Shown piece by piece: positions 36,431 to 48,216 of a stretch of 64,000 nt of DNA. Source of the DNA: Rheinheimera sp. EpRS3. GTDB taxonomy: Bacteria; Pseudomonadota; Gammaproteobacteria; Enterobacterales; Alteromonadaceae. The position numbers were made by a program, and so were the translations under genes. The number at the start of each line of letters is the position of its first letter. Position 1 is the stretch's first letter. The stretch lies in contig NZ_LNQS01000008.1 in the NCBI RefSeq assembly GCF_001513785.1, positions 744,001 through 808,000 on the forward strand. Reading direction: 5' to 3'. The notes beneath the pieces were generated by a model that worked only from the letters and a program-made list of their open reading frames with translations, made no database searches and was not told where the DNA came from.

Positions 36431-38704
36431 ATGAAGCATGGTTTAGCGCTGTTTTTTTTCGTTCCGGTTGGTGCTGCCTGCTTTGACAGCCATGCTCAGA
36501 CTTCGCAAGCGGCTATGTGTTATTTGCCAGTCCAGCCCCCGGTAGCATTTAACCAGCTAAATGCGAAGGACCCGGCAATCCGCATTAGTTCTGAAAATGT
36601 CAATTTATCCGGTAATCAAACTGCTGAATTTATTGGCAATGTTGAAATAAGTTATCGTGATACCTTGTTAATTGCCCCCAAAGCGAATTTTAGTAGCAGC
36701 CAACAGACGGTGTTAGCTGCAGGGGGTATCGAGTACTTTAACAGTTCCATTCAGGTAAGCGGCTCAGAATTTAGCGCCGATCTTATTAATGATAAAGCCA
36801 GCCTTAATGATGCCAACTACCGGTTTTTAGAACAGGCTGGCCGCGGCTATGCTGCTGAGCTTACTGCAACAGAGCAGGTGCTGACATTAGACAGCGCATT
36901 ATTTACTACCTGCCCGGTTGACGATAACAGCTGGGCATTGCATGCCAGCGAGATCCGCATTGAAGAAAGTGAAGGCTGGGGCGAAGCCCGCAATGCTGTG
37001 TTTAAAATTAAAGATATTCCGGTATTTTATTTGCCTTATCTGACCTTCCCGGTCAACGAGAACAGACGTAGCGGCCTTTTACTACCCAAAATCAGTAACT
37101 CGCAGCGCTTAGGTTTGGATCTTGAGCAGCCGTATTATATTAATCTGGCTGAAAACTATGATATGACTCTGACACCGCGTTATATGAGTAAACGCGGCAC
37201 TCAGCTCAAATCAGAGTTTCGTTATCTGACCGAGCAACACCGCGGTAATTTACAGCTGGAATATTTACACTCTGACAATGACAAGCCATCAGATTTTGGC
37301 AGCCGTTATCTGGGACACATTAGCCATTTAAGCGATTTTACATCAGAGATCAGAGGCTACATTGACTTTACCGACGTCAGCGACGATGCCTATTTAACCG
37401 AACTGGGCTCAGACTACAGCAACCAAAGCGATACCCAGTTGCTGCGTCAGGCCGCGTTAAGTTATTACGGTACTCAGGTGCATTCGCAGCTTAAAGTGCA
37501 GGGCTTTGAGGTGCTGGGTAACTATAGTAACGCTTACAGTACCTTACCCGAACTTAGCCTGAGTTCAGCCAAGCCTTACAGCCTGTTACCCAATGTTAAT
37601 TTTAACTGGCAGGCGCAATACGCTCATTTTGAAAACAGTACAGCGCAAATAAGCAATGCCGATCGCCTGCATATCGAGCCTGGTATTGAAATTCCGTTTA
37701 TCACACCGGCACTGGAGCTTACGGCTCAAGCCAGTCTGATGTATACCTATTATCAGCAAGACTTTGATGATAACAACATCGATTACATCAGCAGCAACGT
37801 CACCCGCACCATACCTAAGGTACGTTTGCATTCCCGCGTAAATTTTGAGCGCGAATACGAATGGTTTGGTGAACCGGCACTGCATACCTTTGAACCACAG
37901 ATCCAGTATCTGTATATCCCCTACCGCGATCAGAGTAATATCGGCTTATATGACACTACCCGTCTGCAGGATGACTACTACGGCTTATTCCGGGAAAACC
38001 GCTATTCTGGCCTGGATCGGATTAACGAAGCAAACCAGCTTACAGTAGGCTGGACTACCCGTTTCTACGATAATATCGATAACGAGTTGTTTCGTTTTAG
38101 TCTGGGCCAGATTTTCTTTCTGTCAGATCCCAAACCTCAACCTGACAAAACAGAAACCGTTGACGATCTGACATCAACAGAATCTATGCTGGCTGCAGAG
38201 ATGATTTGGCACTGGTTCAGTAAATGGTATTTCAGTACGGCCGTGCAGTACGATATAGACAGCGATCAGTTAATCAAAAGCAATGCCTCGCTGGATTACC
38301 GTGGCAGTGGTAAAAGCCTGTTCCAGTTGAACCATAGATACAGTCGGGCAGTCTCAGGTCAGGAAATCCAACAAATGGGCGTGTTGGGAACTATGCCAGT
38401 AAGTGACAACTGGCAACTGGTGGGTACTTACTATCGGGATGTGACAAATAATCGTATGATAGACGCCAGTTTTGGTGTGCAATACGAATCATGTTGCTGG
38501 GCCGTGCGTTTAGTTGCACGACGTCAGGTACTGACCGATCTTGAACTACCGGTTGATGCTATTAATGGCACCAGCAGGCTGGATAGCAGCATTGGATTAC
38601 AATTCGTCCTTAAAGGCTTTGGTGACAGTGCAGGCTTCGGTGTAACCGACATGCTGTCTAACGGTATTTTCAGTTACCGCAAGCCATACTTATTAACTAA
38701 TTGA
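36431..38704 (+). CDS. lptD: LPS-assembly outer-membrane protein LptD
   Basis: This 757-residue protein has a signal peptide (about 1-23). The OstA/LptA-like N-terminal domain (about 50-170: RISSENVNLSGNQTAEFIGN) is followed by a large barrel. It keeps the Cys pattern of LptD: one in AAMCYLP (Cys30), one in LFTTCPVDD, and the adjacent pair in YESCCWAV. These form the disulfides needed for function. With LptE it inserts lipopolysaccharide into the outer leaflet. It is first of the lptD-surA-pdxA-rsmA-apaG-apaH cluster, with the order known from E. coli. Confidence 0.95.
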   Translation: MKHGLALFFFVPVGAACFDSHAQTSQAAMCYLPVQPPVAFNQLNAKDPAIRISSENVNLSGNQTAEFIGNVEISYRDTLLIAPKANFSSSQQTVLAAGGIEYFNSSIQVSGSEFSADLINDKASLNDANYRFLEQAGRGYAAELTATEQVLTLDSALFTTCPVDDNSWALHASEIRIEESEGWGEARNAVFKIKDIPVFYLPYLTFPVNENRRSGLLLPKISNSQRLGLDLEQPYYINLAENYDMTLTPRYMSKRGTQLKSEFRYLTEQHRGNLQLEYLHSDNDKPSDFGSRYLGHISHLSDFTSEIRGYIDFTDVSDDAYLTELGSDYSNQSDTQLLRQAALSYYGTQVHSQLKVQGFEVLGNYSNAYSTLPELSLSSAKPYSLLPNVNFNWQAQYAHFENSTAQISNADRLHIEPGIEIPFITPALELTAQASLMYTYYQQDFDDNNIDYISSNVTRTIPKVRLHSRVNFEREYEWFGEPALHTFEPQIQYLYIPYRDQSNIGLYDTTRLQDDYYGLFRENRYSGLDRINEANQLTVGWTTRFYDNIDNELFRFSLGQIFFLSDPKPQPDKTETVDDLTSTESMLAAEMIWHWFSKWYFSTAVQYDIDSDQLIKSNASLDYRGSGKSLFQLNHRYSRAVSGQEIQQMGVLGTMPVSDNWQLVGTYYRDVTNNRMIDASFGVQYESCCWAVRLVARRQVLTDLELPVDAINGTSRLDSSIGLQFVLKGFGDSAGFGVTDMLSNGIFSYRKPYLLTN

Positions 38705-38715
38705 TGTAGGAATTT

Positions 38716-40005
38716 ATGAAGTTATCACAACTTATCTGTACCGCCTTATTATGCGGTTTCAGCTGCAGCAGCATGGCTGCTGAGCGTGAAATAGACCGGG
38801 TAGCCGTTATTGTTGATAACAGCGTGGTACTTGAAAGCGACATTACAGATATCGTTGAGCGGGTAAAGCGTAATGCCGCCAGCCAGGGGCAAACCTTGCC
38901 ATCTGATGCAGCGCTACGTACCCAGGCATCAGAACGTTTAATTATGACCAACCTGCAGTTGCAGATGGCGCAGCGTATGGGTTTACAGATAAGTGATGCC
39001 CAACTTGACGACACCATTCGAAACATCGCACAAGGCGAAAACCTGTCACTTGATGCTTTTCGCCAACAGGTTATTGCAGAAGAAGGTAACTACGAGCGTT
39101 TTCGTGAGCGCTTGCGTGAAGAAATGATTACCGGCGAAGTAGTCAGAGCCAACGTACAGCGCCGGGTTTACATCAGCCCGCAAGAAGTAGACAGCCTGCT
39201 TAAACTGATGGAAGAACAAGGCGCCAGCAACGAGCAGTACAATTTGGGTCATATCCTGATTTCTATTCCAAGCCAGGCTACCTCAGACGACATTAACGAC
39301 GCCAAAGAGCGGGCAGATAAAGTCATGGAGCTACTGCGCACTGGCAGTGATTTCAAACGTATAGCCATTGCTTCATCATCAGGAGCCAATGCCCTTGAAG
39401 GTGGCGATTTAGGCTGGATGAATATTAATGAAATGCCCACCTTGTTCTCAGAAGCTATTCGTGGCCGCAAAAAAACCGATATTGTTGGCCCATTGCGCTC
39501 AGGTGCAGGCTTTCATATCCTGACTATTTTTGACATACGCGGTGAGAATGTTGCAGAAATTAACGAAGTTAAATCACGGCACATCTTAATTAAACCATCA
39601 ATCATTCTGAGCGAAGATCGCGCCCGCACTATGCTGACCGATTTTGCCGCCAAGCTGCGCGCCGGCGAAGCAGACTTTGCCGAATTAGCCAAACAGCACT
39701 CTGAAGATCCAGGTTCAAAACTCAATGGTGGCGATCTGGGCTGGAGCGAACCGGATGTGTTTGTGCCTGCATTTCGCGATACGTTAAACCGTTTGCAGGT
39801 TAATGAAATAAGCGAACCCTTTAGAACCGAACACGGCTGGCATATTGCCCAGGTACTGGAGAAACGTACTGTAGACGCTACCGCCGATAAAAAGCGCCAG
39901 CAAGTATACCGGATGATTTTCAACCGCCGCTACAACGAAGAGTCGGCTAACTTTTTGCGCGAACTTCGCTCAGACGCACATATTGAAGTAAGGTCAGAGG
40001 GCTGA
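38716..40005 (+). CDS. surA: Periplasmic peptidyl-prolyl isomerase/chaperone SurA
   Basis: This 429-residue protein has a signal peptide (about 1-22, ending SMAAE). An N-terminal SurA chaperone domain is followed by two parvulin domains (about 175-275 and 285-385) with paired motifs such as [13 protein letters not shown] and [16 protein letters not shown]. It carries unfolded outer-membrane proteins, including LptD, through the periplasm. AGGA is four bases before the ATG. It starts 11 bp after lptD, and the stop overlaps the pdxA start. Confidence 0.96.
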   Translation: MKLSQLICTALLCGFSCSSMAAEREIDRVAVIVDNSVVLESDITDIVERVKRNAASQGQTLPSDAALRTQASERLIMTNLQLQMAQRMGLQISDAQLDDTIRNIAQGENLSLDAFRQQVIAEEGNYERFRERLREEMITGEVVRANVQRRVYISPQEVDSLLKLMEEQGASNEQYNLGHILISIPSQATSDDINDAKERADKVMELLRTGSDFKRIAIASSSGANALEGGDLGWMNINEMPTLFSEAIRGRKKTDIVGPLRSGAGFHILTIFDIRGENVAEINEVKSRHILIKPSIILSEDRARTMLTDFAAKLRAGEADFAELAKQHSEDPGSKLNGGDLGWSEPDVFVPAFRDTLNRLQVNEISEPFRTEHGWHIAQVLEKRTVDATADKKRQQVYRMIFNRRYNEESANFLRELRSDAHIEVRSEG

Positions 40006-41000
40006 TGACACTGCGAATTGGCATTACACCGGGTGAACCGGCAGGTATAGGGCCAGATTTAGTTATTACCCTTGCCCAGCAGGCGTGGCCGGTAGAGCTG
40101 GTTGTGTGTGCCAATGCAGCATTGTTAACCGAACGCGCAGCCCAGCTCGGGCTGGCGCTGAGCATTATACCTTACGACGCTTCAGCGGCTCCCAGACCAC
40201 AACAGGCTGGCACACTGACAGTCGTAGACTTTGCGCTGGCAGAGCCGGTTATTGCCGGCACGCTTAACGTAGCTAATGGCCGTTATGTGGTTGATACGTT
40301 AACCTTCGCTGGCGAAAAATGCATAAGCAGTGAATTTGCAGCTATTGTTACCGGCCCGGTGCACAAAGGCATTATTAATCAGGCTGGCATTCCTTTTAGC
40401 GGCCATACTGAATTCTTTGCTTTGCAATCTAACACCCCTTATGTGGTAATGATGCTGGCAACAGAAGGCCTGCGCGTCGCACTGGCCACCACGCATATTC
40501 CGTTAGCCTATGTGGCAAAAGCCATTACCAGAGAACGTTTACTGAAAGTTCTGACAATACTGCATCAGGATTTACAGCAAAAATTTGCTATTGCTGCACC
40601 CAGGATCTACGTGTGTGGCCTTAACCCCCACGCCGGAGAAGATGGCCACCTTGGCAGAGAAGAGCTGGATATTATTATTCCAACCCTGAATGAACTGCGG
40701 GCAGAAGGCATGCAACTGATTGGGCCGCTACCGGCGGATACATTGTTTCAGAGTAAATATCTGGATCATGCCGATGCGGTGCTGGCGATGTATCATGATC
40801 AGGGCTTACCGGTACTCAAACATATGGGCTTTGGCCGTTCTGTTAATATCAGTCTTGGCTTGCCATTAATCCGAACCTCGGTTGATCACGGTACCGCACT
40901 GGATTTAGCCGGTACCGGCAAAGCCGATGCCGGCAGTTTATTTCACGCAGTTAATCAGGCTATTACCCTGGCCAATAAAACGACGACTCTACATGACTGA
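40005..41000 (+). CDS. pdxA: 4-hydroxythreonine-4-phosphate dehydrogenase
   Basis: This 331-residue PdxA begins [17 protein letters not shown]. It carries the metal and substrate residues in [39 protein letters not shown], and [19 protein letters not shown]. It oxidises 4-phosphohydroxy-L-threonine with NAD+ in pyridoxal phosphate synthesis. TGATG overlaps the surA stop, and the 3' end overlaps rsmA by eight bases, giving translational coupling in the operon. Confidence 0.96.
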   Translation: MTLRIGITPGEPAGIGPDLVITLAQQAWPVELVVCANAALLTERAAQLGLALSIIPYDASAAPRPQQAGTLTVVDFALAEPVIAGTLNVANGRYVVDTLTFAGEKCISSEFAAIVTGPVHKGIINQAGIPFSGHTEFFALQSNTPYVVMMLATEGLRVALATTHIPLAYVAKAITRERLLKVLTILHQDLQQKFAIAAPRIYVCGLNPHAGEDGHLGREELDIIIPTLNELRAEGMQLIGPLPADTLFQSKYLDHADAVLAMYHDQGLPVLKHMGFGRSVNISLGLPLIRTSVDHGTALDLAGTGKADAGSLFHAVNQAITLANKTTTLHD

Positions 41001-41805
41001 TAATGTACATTTAGGCCACCGCGCCCGTAAACGCTTTGGCCAGAACTTCCTGCACGACCTTCAGGTAATAGGCCGTATTGTTAAAGCCATCGCGCCAAAA
41101 CCCAACGATCTGCTGGTTGAGATTGGCCCTGGCTTGGGCGCACTGACAGAGCCCGTCGCCGAAGCTGCTGGCCATCTGACCGTTATCGAACTGGACAGAG
41201 ACTTAGCTGAGCGTCTGGTGCAACACCCAACGCTGGCCAGTAAGTTGACCGTACATCAGGCAGATGCAATGAAATTTGATTTTACTGCATTGGTACAAGA
41301 AGGAAAAAAACTGAAGATTTTCGGTAATTTACCTTACAACATCTCTACACCGTTGTTATTTCATCTGTTTCAATACGCAGACCTTATCGAAAACATGCAT
41401 TTTATGCTGCAAAAAGAAGTCGTGCAGCGCATGACGGCCGTGCATGGCAGCAAGGCATTTGGTCGTTTAAGTGTAATGACTCAGTACTACTGTGAAGCTA
41501 TGCCAGTAGTTGAAGTAGGGCCAGGCGCATTTAAACCGGCGCCTAAAGTAGATTCTGCCGTGGTACGTTTGCTGCCCCGGGCGGTAGCTGAACGCGCTGC
41601 GGTGCCCGCAGAGGTGTTAAACCGGGTTTGTCTGGAAGCATTTAACCAGCGGCGCAAGACAATTCGTAATTGTTTTAGTAATTTTGCCAGCGCAGAACAA
41701 TTAGAACAGTTAGGGCTGAATCCTGGCCTGCGCCCGGAACAACTTGCAGTGGCCGATTTTGTACGTGTAGCCCAATGGTTGCAACAGCAGGAAACCACAG
41801 TATGA
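40993..41805 (+). CDS. rsmA: 16S rRNA dimethyladenosine transferase RsmA (KsgA)
   Basis: This 270-residue methyltransferase has [11 protein letters not shown] at the start, the SAM-binding motif [14 protein letters not shown], and the catalytic NLPYNIS. It dimethylates A1518 and A1519 of 16S rRNA during 30S assembly. The ATG at 40993 matches the family N-terminus ([16 protein letters not shown]); an upstream in-frame start inside pdxA is rejected. It ends in an ATGA overlap with apaG. Confidence 0.97.
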   Translation: MTDNVHLGHRARKRFGQNFLHDLQVIGRIVKAIAPKPNDLLVEIGPGLGALTEPVAEAAGHLTVIELDRDLAERLVQHPTLASKLTVHQADAMKFDFTALVQEGKKLKIFGNLPYNISTPLLFHLFQYADLIENMHFMLQKEVVQRMTAVHGSKAFGRLSVMTQYYCEAMPVVEVGPGAFKPAPKVDSAVVRLLPRAVAERAAVPAEVLNRVCLEAFNQRRKTIRNCFSNFASAEQLEQLGLNPGLRPEQLAVADFVRVAQWLQQQETTV

Positions 41806-42179
41806 CATCACATTTTAACGTACCGGTAGAAGTTGAAACCTACTATATTGCTGCACAATCAGATCCGGTAGCAGAACGTTATGTGTTTGCCTATACCATT
41901 ACCATCCGCAATCACAGTAGTGAGCCAATACAACTGCTAAGGCGTTACTGGCTAATTACAGACGCCAATGGCAAACAAACCGAAGTGGAAGGTGAAGGCG
42001 TTATTGGTGAGCAGCCCCACCTGGCGTCGGGCGGAAGTTATCGTTATACCAGCGGTGCAGTACTGGAAACCCCGGTCGGTACCATGCAAGGTCACTATGA
42101 AATGATAACCACTCAGCAGGAGCGCTTTCACGCCACTATCCCACTGTTTCGCCTGGCTATGCCAAACATTCTTAACTAA
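41802..42179 (+). CDS. apaG: ApaG protein
   Basis: This 125-residue single-domain ApaG has a fibronectin-like beta fold. It includes the hallmark [20 protein letters not shown] and [20 protein letters not shown] (GTMQGHYEM). Molecular role is still unclear; in bacteria the gene travels with apaH. It begins in the rsmA stop (ATGA), and its own stop overlaps apaH (TAATG). Confidence 0.96.
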   Translation: MTSHFNVPVEVETYYIAAQSDPVAERYVFAYTITIRNHSSEPIQLLRRYWLITDANGKQTEVEGEGVIGEQPHLASGGSYRYTSGAVLETPVGTMQGHYEMITTQQERFHATIPLFRLAMPNILN

Positions 42180-42997
42180 TGGCCACTTATGTCATTGGTG
42201 ATTTGCAAGGCTGCTATGACGCTTTACAGCGCTTGCTTGAACATATCAGTTATAACCCACAGCAGGATCAGCTCTGGTTTTGTGGTGACCTGATCGCCAG
42301 AGGCCCGCAGTCATTGGAATGCCTTACTTTTGTTAAAGAATTAGGCGACAAAGCCGTTACAGTACTTGGCAACCACGATCTGCATTTTATTGCTTGTCAT
42401 TATGGCCTGAGCACGGTTAAACCGCAGGATAAATTGCAGCCATTACTGGACAGTCCGCAGCGGGATGAACTGGTGCAGTGGTTATGCCAGCAACCGTTGC
42501 TGCATTTTAGTGCTGATCGACGTTTTATGATGGTTCATGCCGGCCTGGCACCGGAATGGCAATTAGAAGACGCCATTACCGCTACTGCAAAAGTTCAGCA
42601 ATTACTGCAAGACGACCCGGTAACACTATTAAGCAGCATGTACGGCAACAAACCCGAACGCTACAGCGAGGCAATATCAGACGAACAGCGCTGGCGCTTC
42701 ACTATTAACAGTTGCACCCGAATGCGCTTTTGCCGCCAGGACGGCTCGCTTGAACTGAAAGAGAAAGGACATCCAAGGAATCAGGCACAACTGGTACCCT
42801 GGTATGAATTCTGGCGCACAAAAACACATCCTGAGCTGTTCTTTGGTCACTGGGCAGCATTAAATGGTTATAGTCCGGTAGCAAATATTCATGCACTTGA
42901 CACCGGTTGTGTCTGGGGTAATGCGTTAACTGCATATTGTATTGATACGCAACAACGTTATAGTGTGGCAGGGATTACACGGAACCTGTATATTTAA
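42179..42997 (+). CDS. apaH: Diadenosine tetraphosphatase (symmetrical)
   Basis: This 272-residue metallophosphatase has the motif series GDLQGCYD, GDLIARGP, GNHDLH, and later MVHAGL and GHWAAL. It cleaves Ap4A to two ADP, limiting Np4A alarmones and RNA caps. It is the last gene of the lptD operon in this window. A chemoreceptor gene follows after 73 bp, whereas folA, its usual neighbour in enterics, lies 2.6 kb away on the other strand. Confidence 0.96.
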   Translation: MATYVIGDLQGCYDALQRLLEHISYNPQQDQLWFCGDLIARGPQSLECLTFVKELGDKAVTVLGNHDLHFIACHYGLSTVKPQDKLQPLLDSPQRDELVQWLCQQPLLHFSADRRFMMVHAGLAPEWQLEDAITATAKVQQLLQDDPVTLLSSMYGNKPERYSEAISDEQRWRFTINSCTRMRFCRQDGSLELKEKGHPRNQAQLVPWYEFWRTKTHPELFFGHWAALNGYSPVANIHALDTGCVWGNALTAYCIDTQQRYSVAGITRNLYI

Positions 42998-43070
42998 CGG
43001 TGTTGTCCGGACTTGTTAAGTTTTGCAATCTGAACTACGTTGCATAAAAAAACAAAAAATGGGAGTTATT

Positions 43071-45083
43071 ATGAAGTTAACCGTAGCATTACGGGTGATT
43101 GGTGGGTTTGGCATCATTTCGCTACTCCTGTTAATCATAGGTACAACATCTTATGTAAGTTTGAACAATATCAGCGCATCAACTGCAGAAGTAAACGAAG
43201 TTTCCATACCTGCTCTGGAACAAAGCGCGCTAATGCAAAGCGGCTTCGTGGTAATGAGCAAACAAAGCCTGCAAGCGTTTTACTCTACATCACTGGAAGA
43301 AGTGTCTTCTTTACGTAAATTGTTCTCTGAAGAGCAACAGCGTTATGGGCAGGCTGCAAAAAACTTGAGTGCTGCAGTACAAAATGAGGCTACGCTGAGA
43401 AGAGCGGCTGAAACAGTAAACGAAGCCTATAGTAATTTCACACCGGTAACCACGCAGTTATTTCAGCAGCTGGAAAATAATTTAACCTTGCGTGACAATA
43501 TTGACAGCAACCTGTCTGACTTGGAAACTCATGCAGATGATATGGCGTCATTGATCCTGGATTTCACCGACGTGCGCGATGTTCAACGCCGCTTTCCACG
43601 TTCCTATCAGGCTGCAACCGCCATTGAAACGGGTATAAACACCCTGATTAGCAATGTGGTAGATTTAAACCGTACTACATCAGACACCACTGCCAATACT
43701 ATCAGTAACGAAATTGCGTTTCGGCTGAAAGAGCTTAATGATCAGTTCGAAACAATTAGAACAGAAACAGCAGGCCAAGTAAGCCTGATTGATGATTTGG
43801 CAGAAAAGTTTGCTGAAATTAATAAATTGCTCGCTGGTAGTGGCAGCATTGTAGAACTAAAAACCCGCCGTCTACAAAGTACTACAGAAGCAACAGCGTT
43901 GTTGGCTTCTGCCGAACAGCAAACTGCCAGTGCGATGGCCAGCCTTGCTGGCTTGTTAAACCAGGCCAGCACAGCGGCAGAAACTATCCAGCAAGACTCA
44001 GCTTCAGGTGTATCTAATGCTATTACACTGATTTTTACCGTGGTATTGATCTCCATTATTGTTTCAGTTGTTATTGCAACAGTAACCGTGCGTAGTATTT
44101 CTATTCCACTGGCTAAGGTAAATCAAATTCTTGGTGTGGTGGCTTCCGGTGATATGACACAAAAACTGGATGACAGTGCCAAAGATGAATTCGGTGAACT
44201 GGCCCGCAACTGCAATAAGGTTATTGCTAACCTGCAGCAGCTAATTCAGGGTATTATTTCACGCTCTACTCAGTTAGCAGCAGCATCTGAGCAAACGTCA
44301 GCGATTACTGTACAAACCACACAAGCGATCCGTGAGCAGAAATCTCAGGTTACCCAAGCAGCAACCGCTACCACAGAAATGAGCAGCACAGCGCAAGGTG
44401 TATTACAGAGTTCTAACGATGCGGTAGCGGAAATTAAGAACGCCGACAATGAAGCAGAACGTGTTAAAGGCATCTCTCTGGAAAATAAAGCTATTATTCT
44501 GCAGTTGTCACACGAAGTTGAGCAGGCATCGGTTGTTATCAACAAATTACACAAAGACAGCGCCTCTATCGGTAGCATTTTGGATGTAATACGTGGCATT
44601 GCCGAGCAAACTAACCTGCTGGCACTAAATGCGGCTATTGAAGCAGCCCGCGCCGGTGAGCAAGGCCGCGGTTTTGCCGTAGTAGCAGACGAAGTTCGGT
44701 CACTTGCCAGTAAAACCCAGGCATCTACCCAGGAAATTCAGGCGATGATCCAGGTGCTGCAAAGCGGCGCCCAGGCTGCGGTAGAAGCAATGAACAAAGG
44801 TAAAAAACAAGCTGAAAATTGTGTGGCAAAAACGGAGGTTGCTACCAAGGCGCTGGACTCTATCACCCATGCTGTGCATCTGGCACATGATATGAGTACA
44901 CAAATCTCTGATGCAGCTAAAGAGCAAAATCAGGTGTCGCATGAGATCAGTAAGCTATTGGAGTCTATTGTTTCTATTGCAGAAGAAACAGCATCAGGTG
45001 CAGAACAAACCTCTGAATCCAGTCATGAAGTGGCAAGATTGGCAGAAGAGTTACGTGTTTCTGTAGAGCAATTCAAAGTCTGA
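43071..45083 (+). CDS. Methyl-accepting chemotaxis protein
   Basis: This 670-residue receptor has TM1 at about 8-30 and a long helical periplasmic region (about 31-314) with no recognised PAS or Cache fold. TM2 is at about 315-340, HAMP at about 342-395, and a signalling coiled coil runs to the end. The conserved hairpin tip reads [20 protein letters not shown], then [15 protein letters not shown] (about 510-546). It couples to CheA/CheW. GGGAG lies five bases upstream of the ATG at 43071; an earlier in-frame Met is rejected. It has no C-terminal CheR-binding pentapeptide. Ligand unknown. Confidence 0.93.
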   Translation: MKLTVALRVIGGFGIISLLLLIIGTTSYVSLNNISASTAEVNEVSIPALEQSALMQSGFVVMSKQSLQAFYSTSLEEVSSLRKLFSEEQQRYGQAAKNLSAAVQNEATLRRAAETVNEAYSNFTPVTTQLFQQLENNLTLRDNIDSNLSDLETHADDMASLILDFTDVRDVQRRFPRSYQAATAIETGINTLISNVVDLNRTTSDTTANTISNEIAFRLKELNDQFETIRTETAGQVSLIDDLAEKFAEINKLLAGSGSIVELKTRRLQSTTEATALLASAEQQTASAMASLAGLLNQASTAAETIQQDSASGVSNAITLIFTVVLISIIVSVVIATVTVRSISIPLAKVNQILGVVASGDMTQKLDDSAKDEFGELARNCNKVIANLQQLIQGIISRSTQLAAASEQTSAITVQTTQAIREQKSQVTQAATATTEMSSTAQGVLQSSNDAVAEIKNADNEAERVKGISLENKAIILQLSHEVEQASVVINKLHKDSASIGSILDVIRGIAEQTNLLALNAAIEAARAGEQGRGFAVVADEVRSLASKTQASTQEIQAMIQVLQSGAQAAVEAMNKGKKQAENCVAKTEVATKALDSITHAVHLAHDMSTQISDAAKEQNQVSHEISKLLESIVSIAEETASGAEQTSESSHEVARLAEELRVSVEQFKV

Positions 45084-45100
45084 TTTAACTGCTAGCAATA

Positions 45101-45128
45101 AAAAAATCCGCCAGCTGGCGGATTTTTT
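45101..45128. terminator. Bidirectional terminator between chemoreceptor and DUF3718 genes
   Basis: AAAAAATCCGCC-AGCT-GGCGGATTTTTT is a perfect 12-bp stem with A and T runs on both sides, midway between convergent genes. It can stop transcription from either direction. Confidence 0.9.
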
Positions 45129-45144
45129 TATTTGCAAACTAAAT

Positions 45145-45525
45145 TTAGTCGCCTTCACCGGCGCGGCTTTTCAGCACAGCAAGCAGTGGTGAAGCCGAAA
45201 ACCCATTTGCTTCAGCCCAGGCTATATCACCTGACGCGCCAACAGCAGACCCCGGTAACTGTTTAACAATAAATTCGCCAACATCTGCAGCATTGCTTTT
45301 AAAAGCGTGCCGGACCAGACTTTCACCGTTACATACAACACCGTCATAAATATTGCGTAAACGCAGACGATAGTCACTAAGAACTTTTCTCAGACGGTTC
45401 TTATCATCAGCTGCCACATAATCACACATAGAAGCAGCTAACTGATCATCTGCTACCGCAACCGGCGATACCAGCGCGGCAACAGTTAAAGCAGCACCGC
45501 AAAACAACGTTGGTAATAATCTCAT
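45145..45525 (-). CDS. DUF3718 exported protein
   Basis: This 126-residue protein has a signal peptide (about 1-25, ending PVAVADD). A mature domain has two Cys (ASMCDYVA and GVVCNGES) and the DUF3718 core LRKVLSDYRLRLRNIYDGVV, then LVRHAF and VGEFIVKQLP. Function unknown; probably periplasmic with one disulfide. It is monocistronic between a terminator and folA. Confidence 0.8.
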   Translation of the reverse strand: MRLLPTLFCGAALTVAALVSPVAVADDQLAASMCDYVAADDKNRLRKVLSDYRLRLRNIYDGVVCNGESLVRHAFKSNAADVGEFIVKQLPGSAVGASGDIAWAEANGFSASPLLAVLKSRAGEGD

Positions 45526-45601
45526 TTACTACTCCTTGCTGAACACAACCTGAAGCATCTTAACAATATGCAGCTGCAGGTGCAAATATAGCCAGCAGAA
45601 G

Positions 45602-46090
45602 CTAATTACGTATTAAGGTGATAAAACGACAGTCGTACGGGTTACTATCGTCAGCAGGCAAAAAATGTTGCTCGGCTAAAGTCCAGTTGCCTGCAGCGTG
45701 GTAATCAGGGAAGCAGGCATCCCCCTCTGTTTCCAGAGTTATTTCAGTCAAATATAAGCGTTGAGCTAAGGGCAAACACTGGCGGTATATCTCAGCGCCG
45801 CCAATGACCATTACCTCAGGTTGGTCCTGCAATAGCTCAAAAGCTTGCGCTAAGCTGTTAACCCATTCTGCGCCACGTTGATCTGTTACTGTTTGACGAC
45901 TAACAACAATATTGCGCCGCCCGGGCAGCACGCGGCCGATAGATTCAAAGGTTTTACGCCCCATCACAACCGGTTTGCCCAGTGTCACTGCCTTAAAATG
46001 CTTTAAATCTGCTGGCAAATGCCAGGGCATCTGATTATCTTTGCCTATTACACGATTGGCAGCCATCGCTGCCACCATAGAGATGATCAT
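45602..46090 (-). CDS. folA: Dihydrofolate reductase
   Basis: This 162-residue FolA starts MIISMVAAMAANRVIGKDNQ. It has MPWHLPADLKHFK (substrate Asp of E. coli enzyme replaced by the Asp in LPADL), VVMGRKTFESIG, GRRNIVVSR, and VMVIGGAEIY. It reduces dihydrofolate with NADPH and is the target of trimethoprim. AAGGT lies six bases upstream of the ATG. It starts nine bases after obgE and is likely co-transcribed with it. Confidence 0.96.
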   Translation of the reverse strand: MIISMVAAMAANRVIGKDNQMPWHLPADLKHFKAVTLGKPVVMGRKTFESIGRVLPGRRNIVVSRQTVTDQRGAEWVNSLAQAFELLQDQPEVMVIGGAEIYRQCLPLAQRLYLTEITLETEGDACFPDYHAAGNWTLAEQHFLPADDSNPYDCRFITLIRN

Positions 46091-46099
46091 GAGCTTACC

Positions 46100-47275
<1,176 letters not shown>

Positions 47276-47380
47276 TCAGATTAGAACCAGCTAACAGCTA
47301 ACTGGTGATAAGTATAACTTAGGTTAAGTACAAGTGTCCCGCTAACATCACGTTACGCAGTCTGCTGCACCTTGTTTAAT

Positions 47381-47409
47381 AAAAAACCCCGCACTTAGGC
47401 GGGGTTTTT
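47381..47409 (-). terminator. Rho-independent terminator of rplU-rpmA
   Basis: On the minus strand, AAAAACCCCGC pairs with GCGGGGTTTTTT around a short loop, ending in a run of T residues. It lies 16 bp past the rpmA stop. Confidence 0.88.
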
Positions 47410-47424
47410 CTGAAGCCTATCAGC

Positions 47425-47682
47425 TTATTCGCTGACGATGCTTACGAAATTGCGGTTGTACTCGCCTTTCACTTCAAACTTCACTTTACCTTCAGTTAAA
47501 GCGAACAAAGTGTGGTCTTTACCGATACCAACGTTAGTGCCAGGGTGGAATTTAGTACCACGCTGACGCACGATGATGCTACCAGCTAAAACTGTTTCGC
47601 CACCGAAGCGCTTAACACCTAAACGTTTAGCTTCTGAATCGCGACCGTTACGAGTGCTACCTACACCTTTCTTACTTGCCAT
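47425..47682 (-). CDS. rpmA: 50S ribosomal protein L27
   Basis: This 85-residue L27 begins [20 protein letters not shown] and continues [40 protein letters not shown]. The conserved N-terminal tail reaches the peptidyl-transferase centre. Length equals the E. coli protein. It follows rplU by 15 bp in one operon and is followed by a strong terminator. Confidence 0.98.
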   Translation of the reverse strand: MASKKGVGSTRNGRDSEAKRLGVKRFGGETVLAGSIIVRQRGTKFHPGTNVGIGKDHTLFALTEGKVKFEVKGEYNRNFVSIVSE

Positions 47683-47697
47683 GTGTCGATACTCCTG

Positions 47698-48006
47698 TTA
47701 CGCGCTGATGCTGGTAATTTTCACTTCAGTGAACCACTGGCGGTGGCCCATCTGTTTACGTGAATGCTTACGACGACGGAATTTAACGATTTTAAGCTTA
47801 TCGCCACGGCCATGAGTGACCACTTCCGCTACTACTTTACCACCTTCAACTAAAGGTGCACCGATACTGATATCTTCGCCATTAGCGACCATCAACGGTG
47901 TAAATTCGATTGTTGCGCCGGTTTCTAAATCTAGTTTTTCTAGACGTAGAGTTTGACCTTCCGTCACACGGTGCTGTTTGCCACCACTTTGGAAAACCGC
48001 GTACAT
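47698..48006 (-). CDS. rplU: 50S ribosomal protein L21
   Basis: This 102-residue L21 begins [20 protein letters not shown] and ends [13 protein letters not shown]. The ATG at 48006 has GGAG six bases upstream and matches the family start, so an upstream in-frame Met is rejected. It binds 23S rRNA early in 50S assembly. It is first of the rplU-rpmA operon and divergent from ispB. Confidence 0.98.
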   Translation of the reverse strand: MYAVFQSGGKQHRVTEGQTLRLEKLDLETGATIEFTPLMVANGEDISIGAPLVEGGKVVAEVVTHGRGDKLKIVKFRRRKHSRKQMGHRQWFTEVKITSISA

Positions 48007-48074
48007 AGTTAACTCCGTACAAAGCACGCCATCGCTTGGTTAAGGGGCGTGTTAATTCAATTCACAGGGCGCGA

Positions 48075-48103
48075 ATTGTACGCAATTTCCCCTACCCCCG
48101 CAA
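48075..48103 (-). promoter_or_regulatory. Sigma-70 promoter of rplU-rpmA
   Basis: On the minus strand TTGCGG (-35), 17 bp spacer, then TACAAT (-10), followed by a GC-rich discriminator (TTCGCGCCC). GC-rich discriminators are typical of stringently controlled ribosomal promoters. The start of transcription should fall near 48068, 60 bp before the ATG. Confidence 0.6.
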
Positions 48104-48153
48104 GTAGTAATATAAAAAAGATCACTCTGTTCAGAAAAGGATCCGGTTTTGCT

Positions 48154-48182
48154 TTGGGACTGCCCGGCCGATAGTGTAGAAT
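48154..48182 (+). promoter_or_regulatory. Sigma-70 promoter of ispB
   Basis: TTGGGA (-35), 17 bp spacer, TAGAAT (-10). It places transcription start near 48189, giving a leader of under 30 bases before the ispB ATG. Confidence 0.5.
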
Positions 48183-48216
48183 TAGCAGCATTCTATGGTT
48201 TAAGCAGTTGTTTTTC

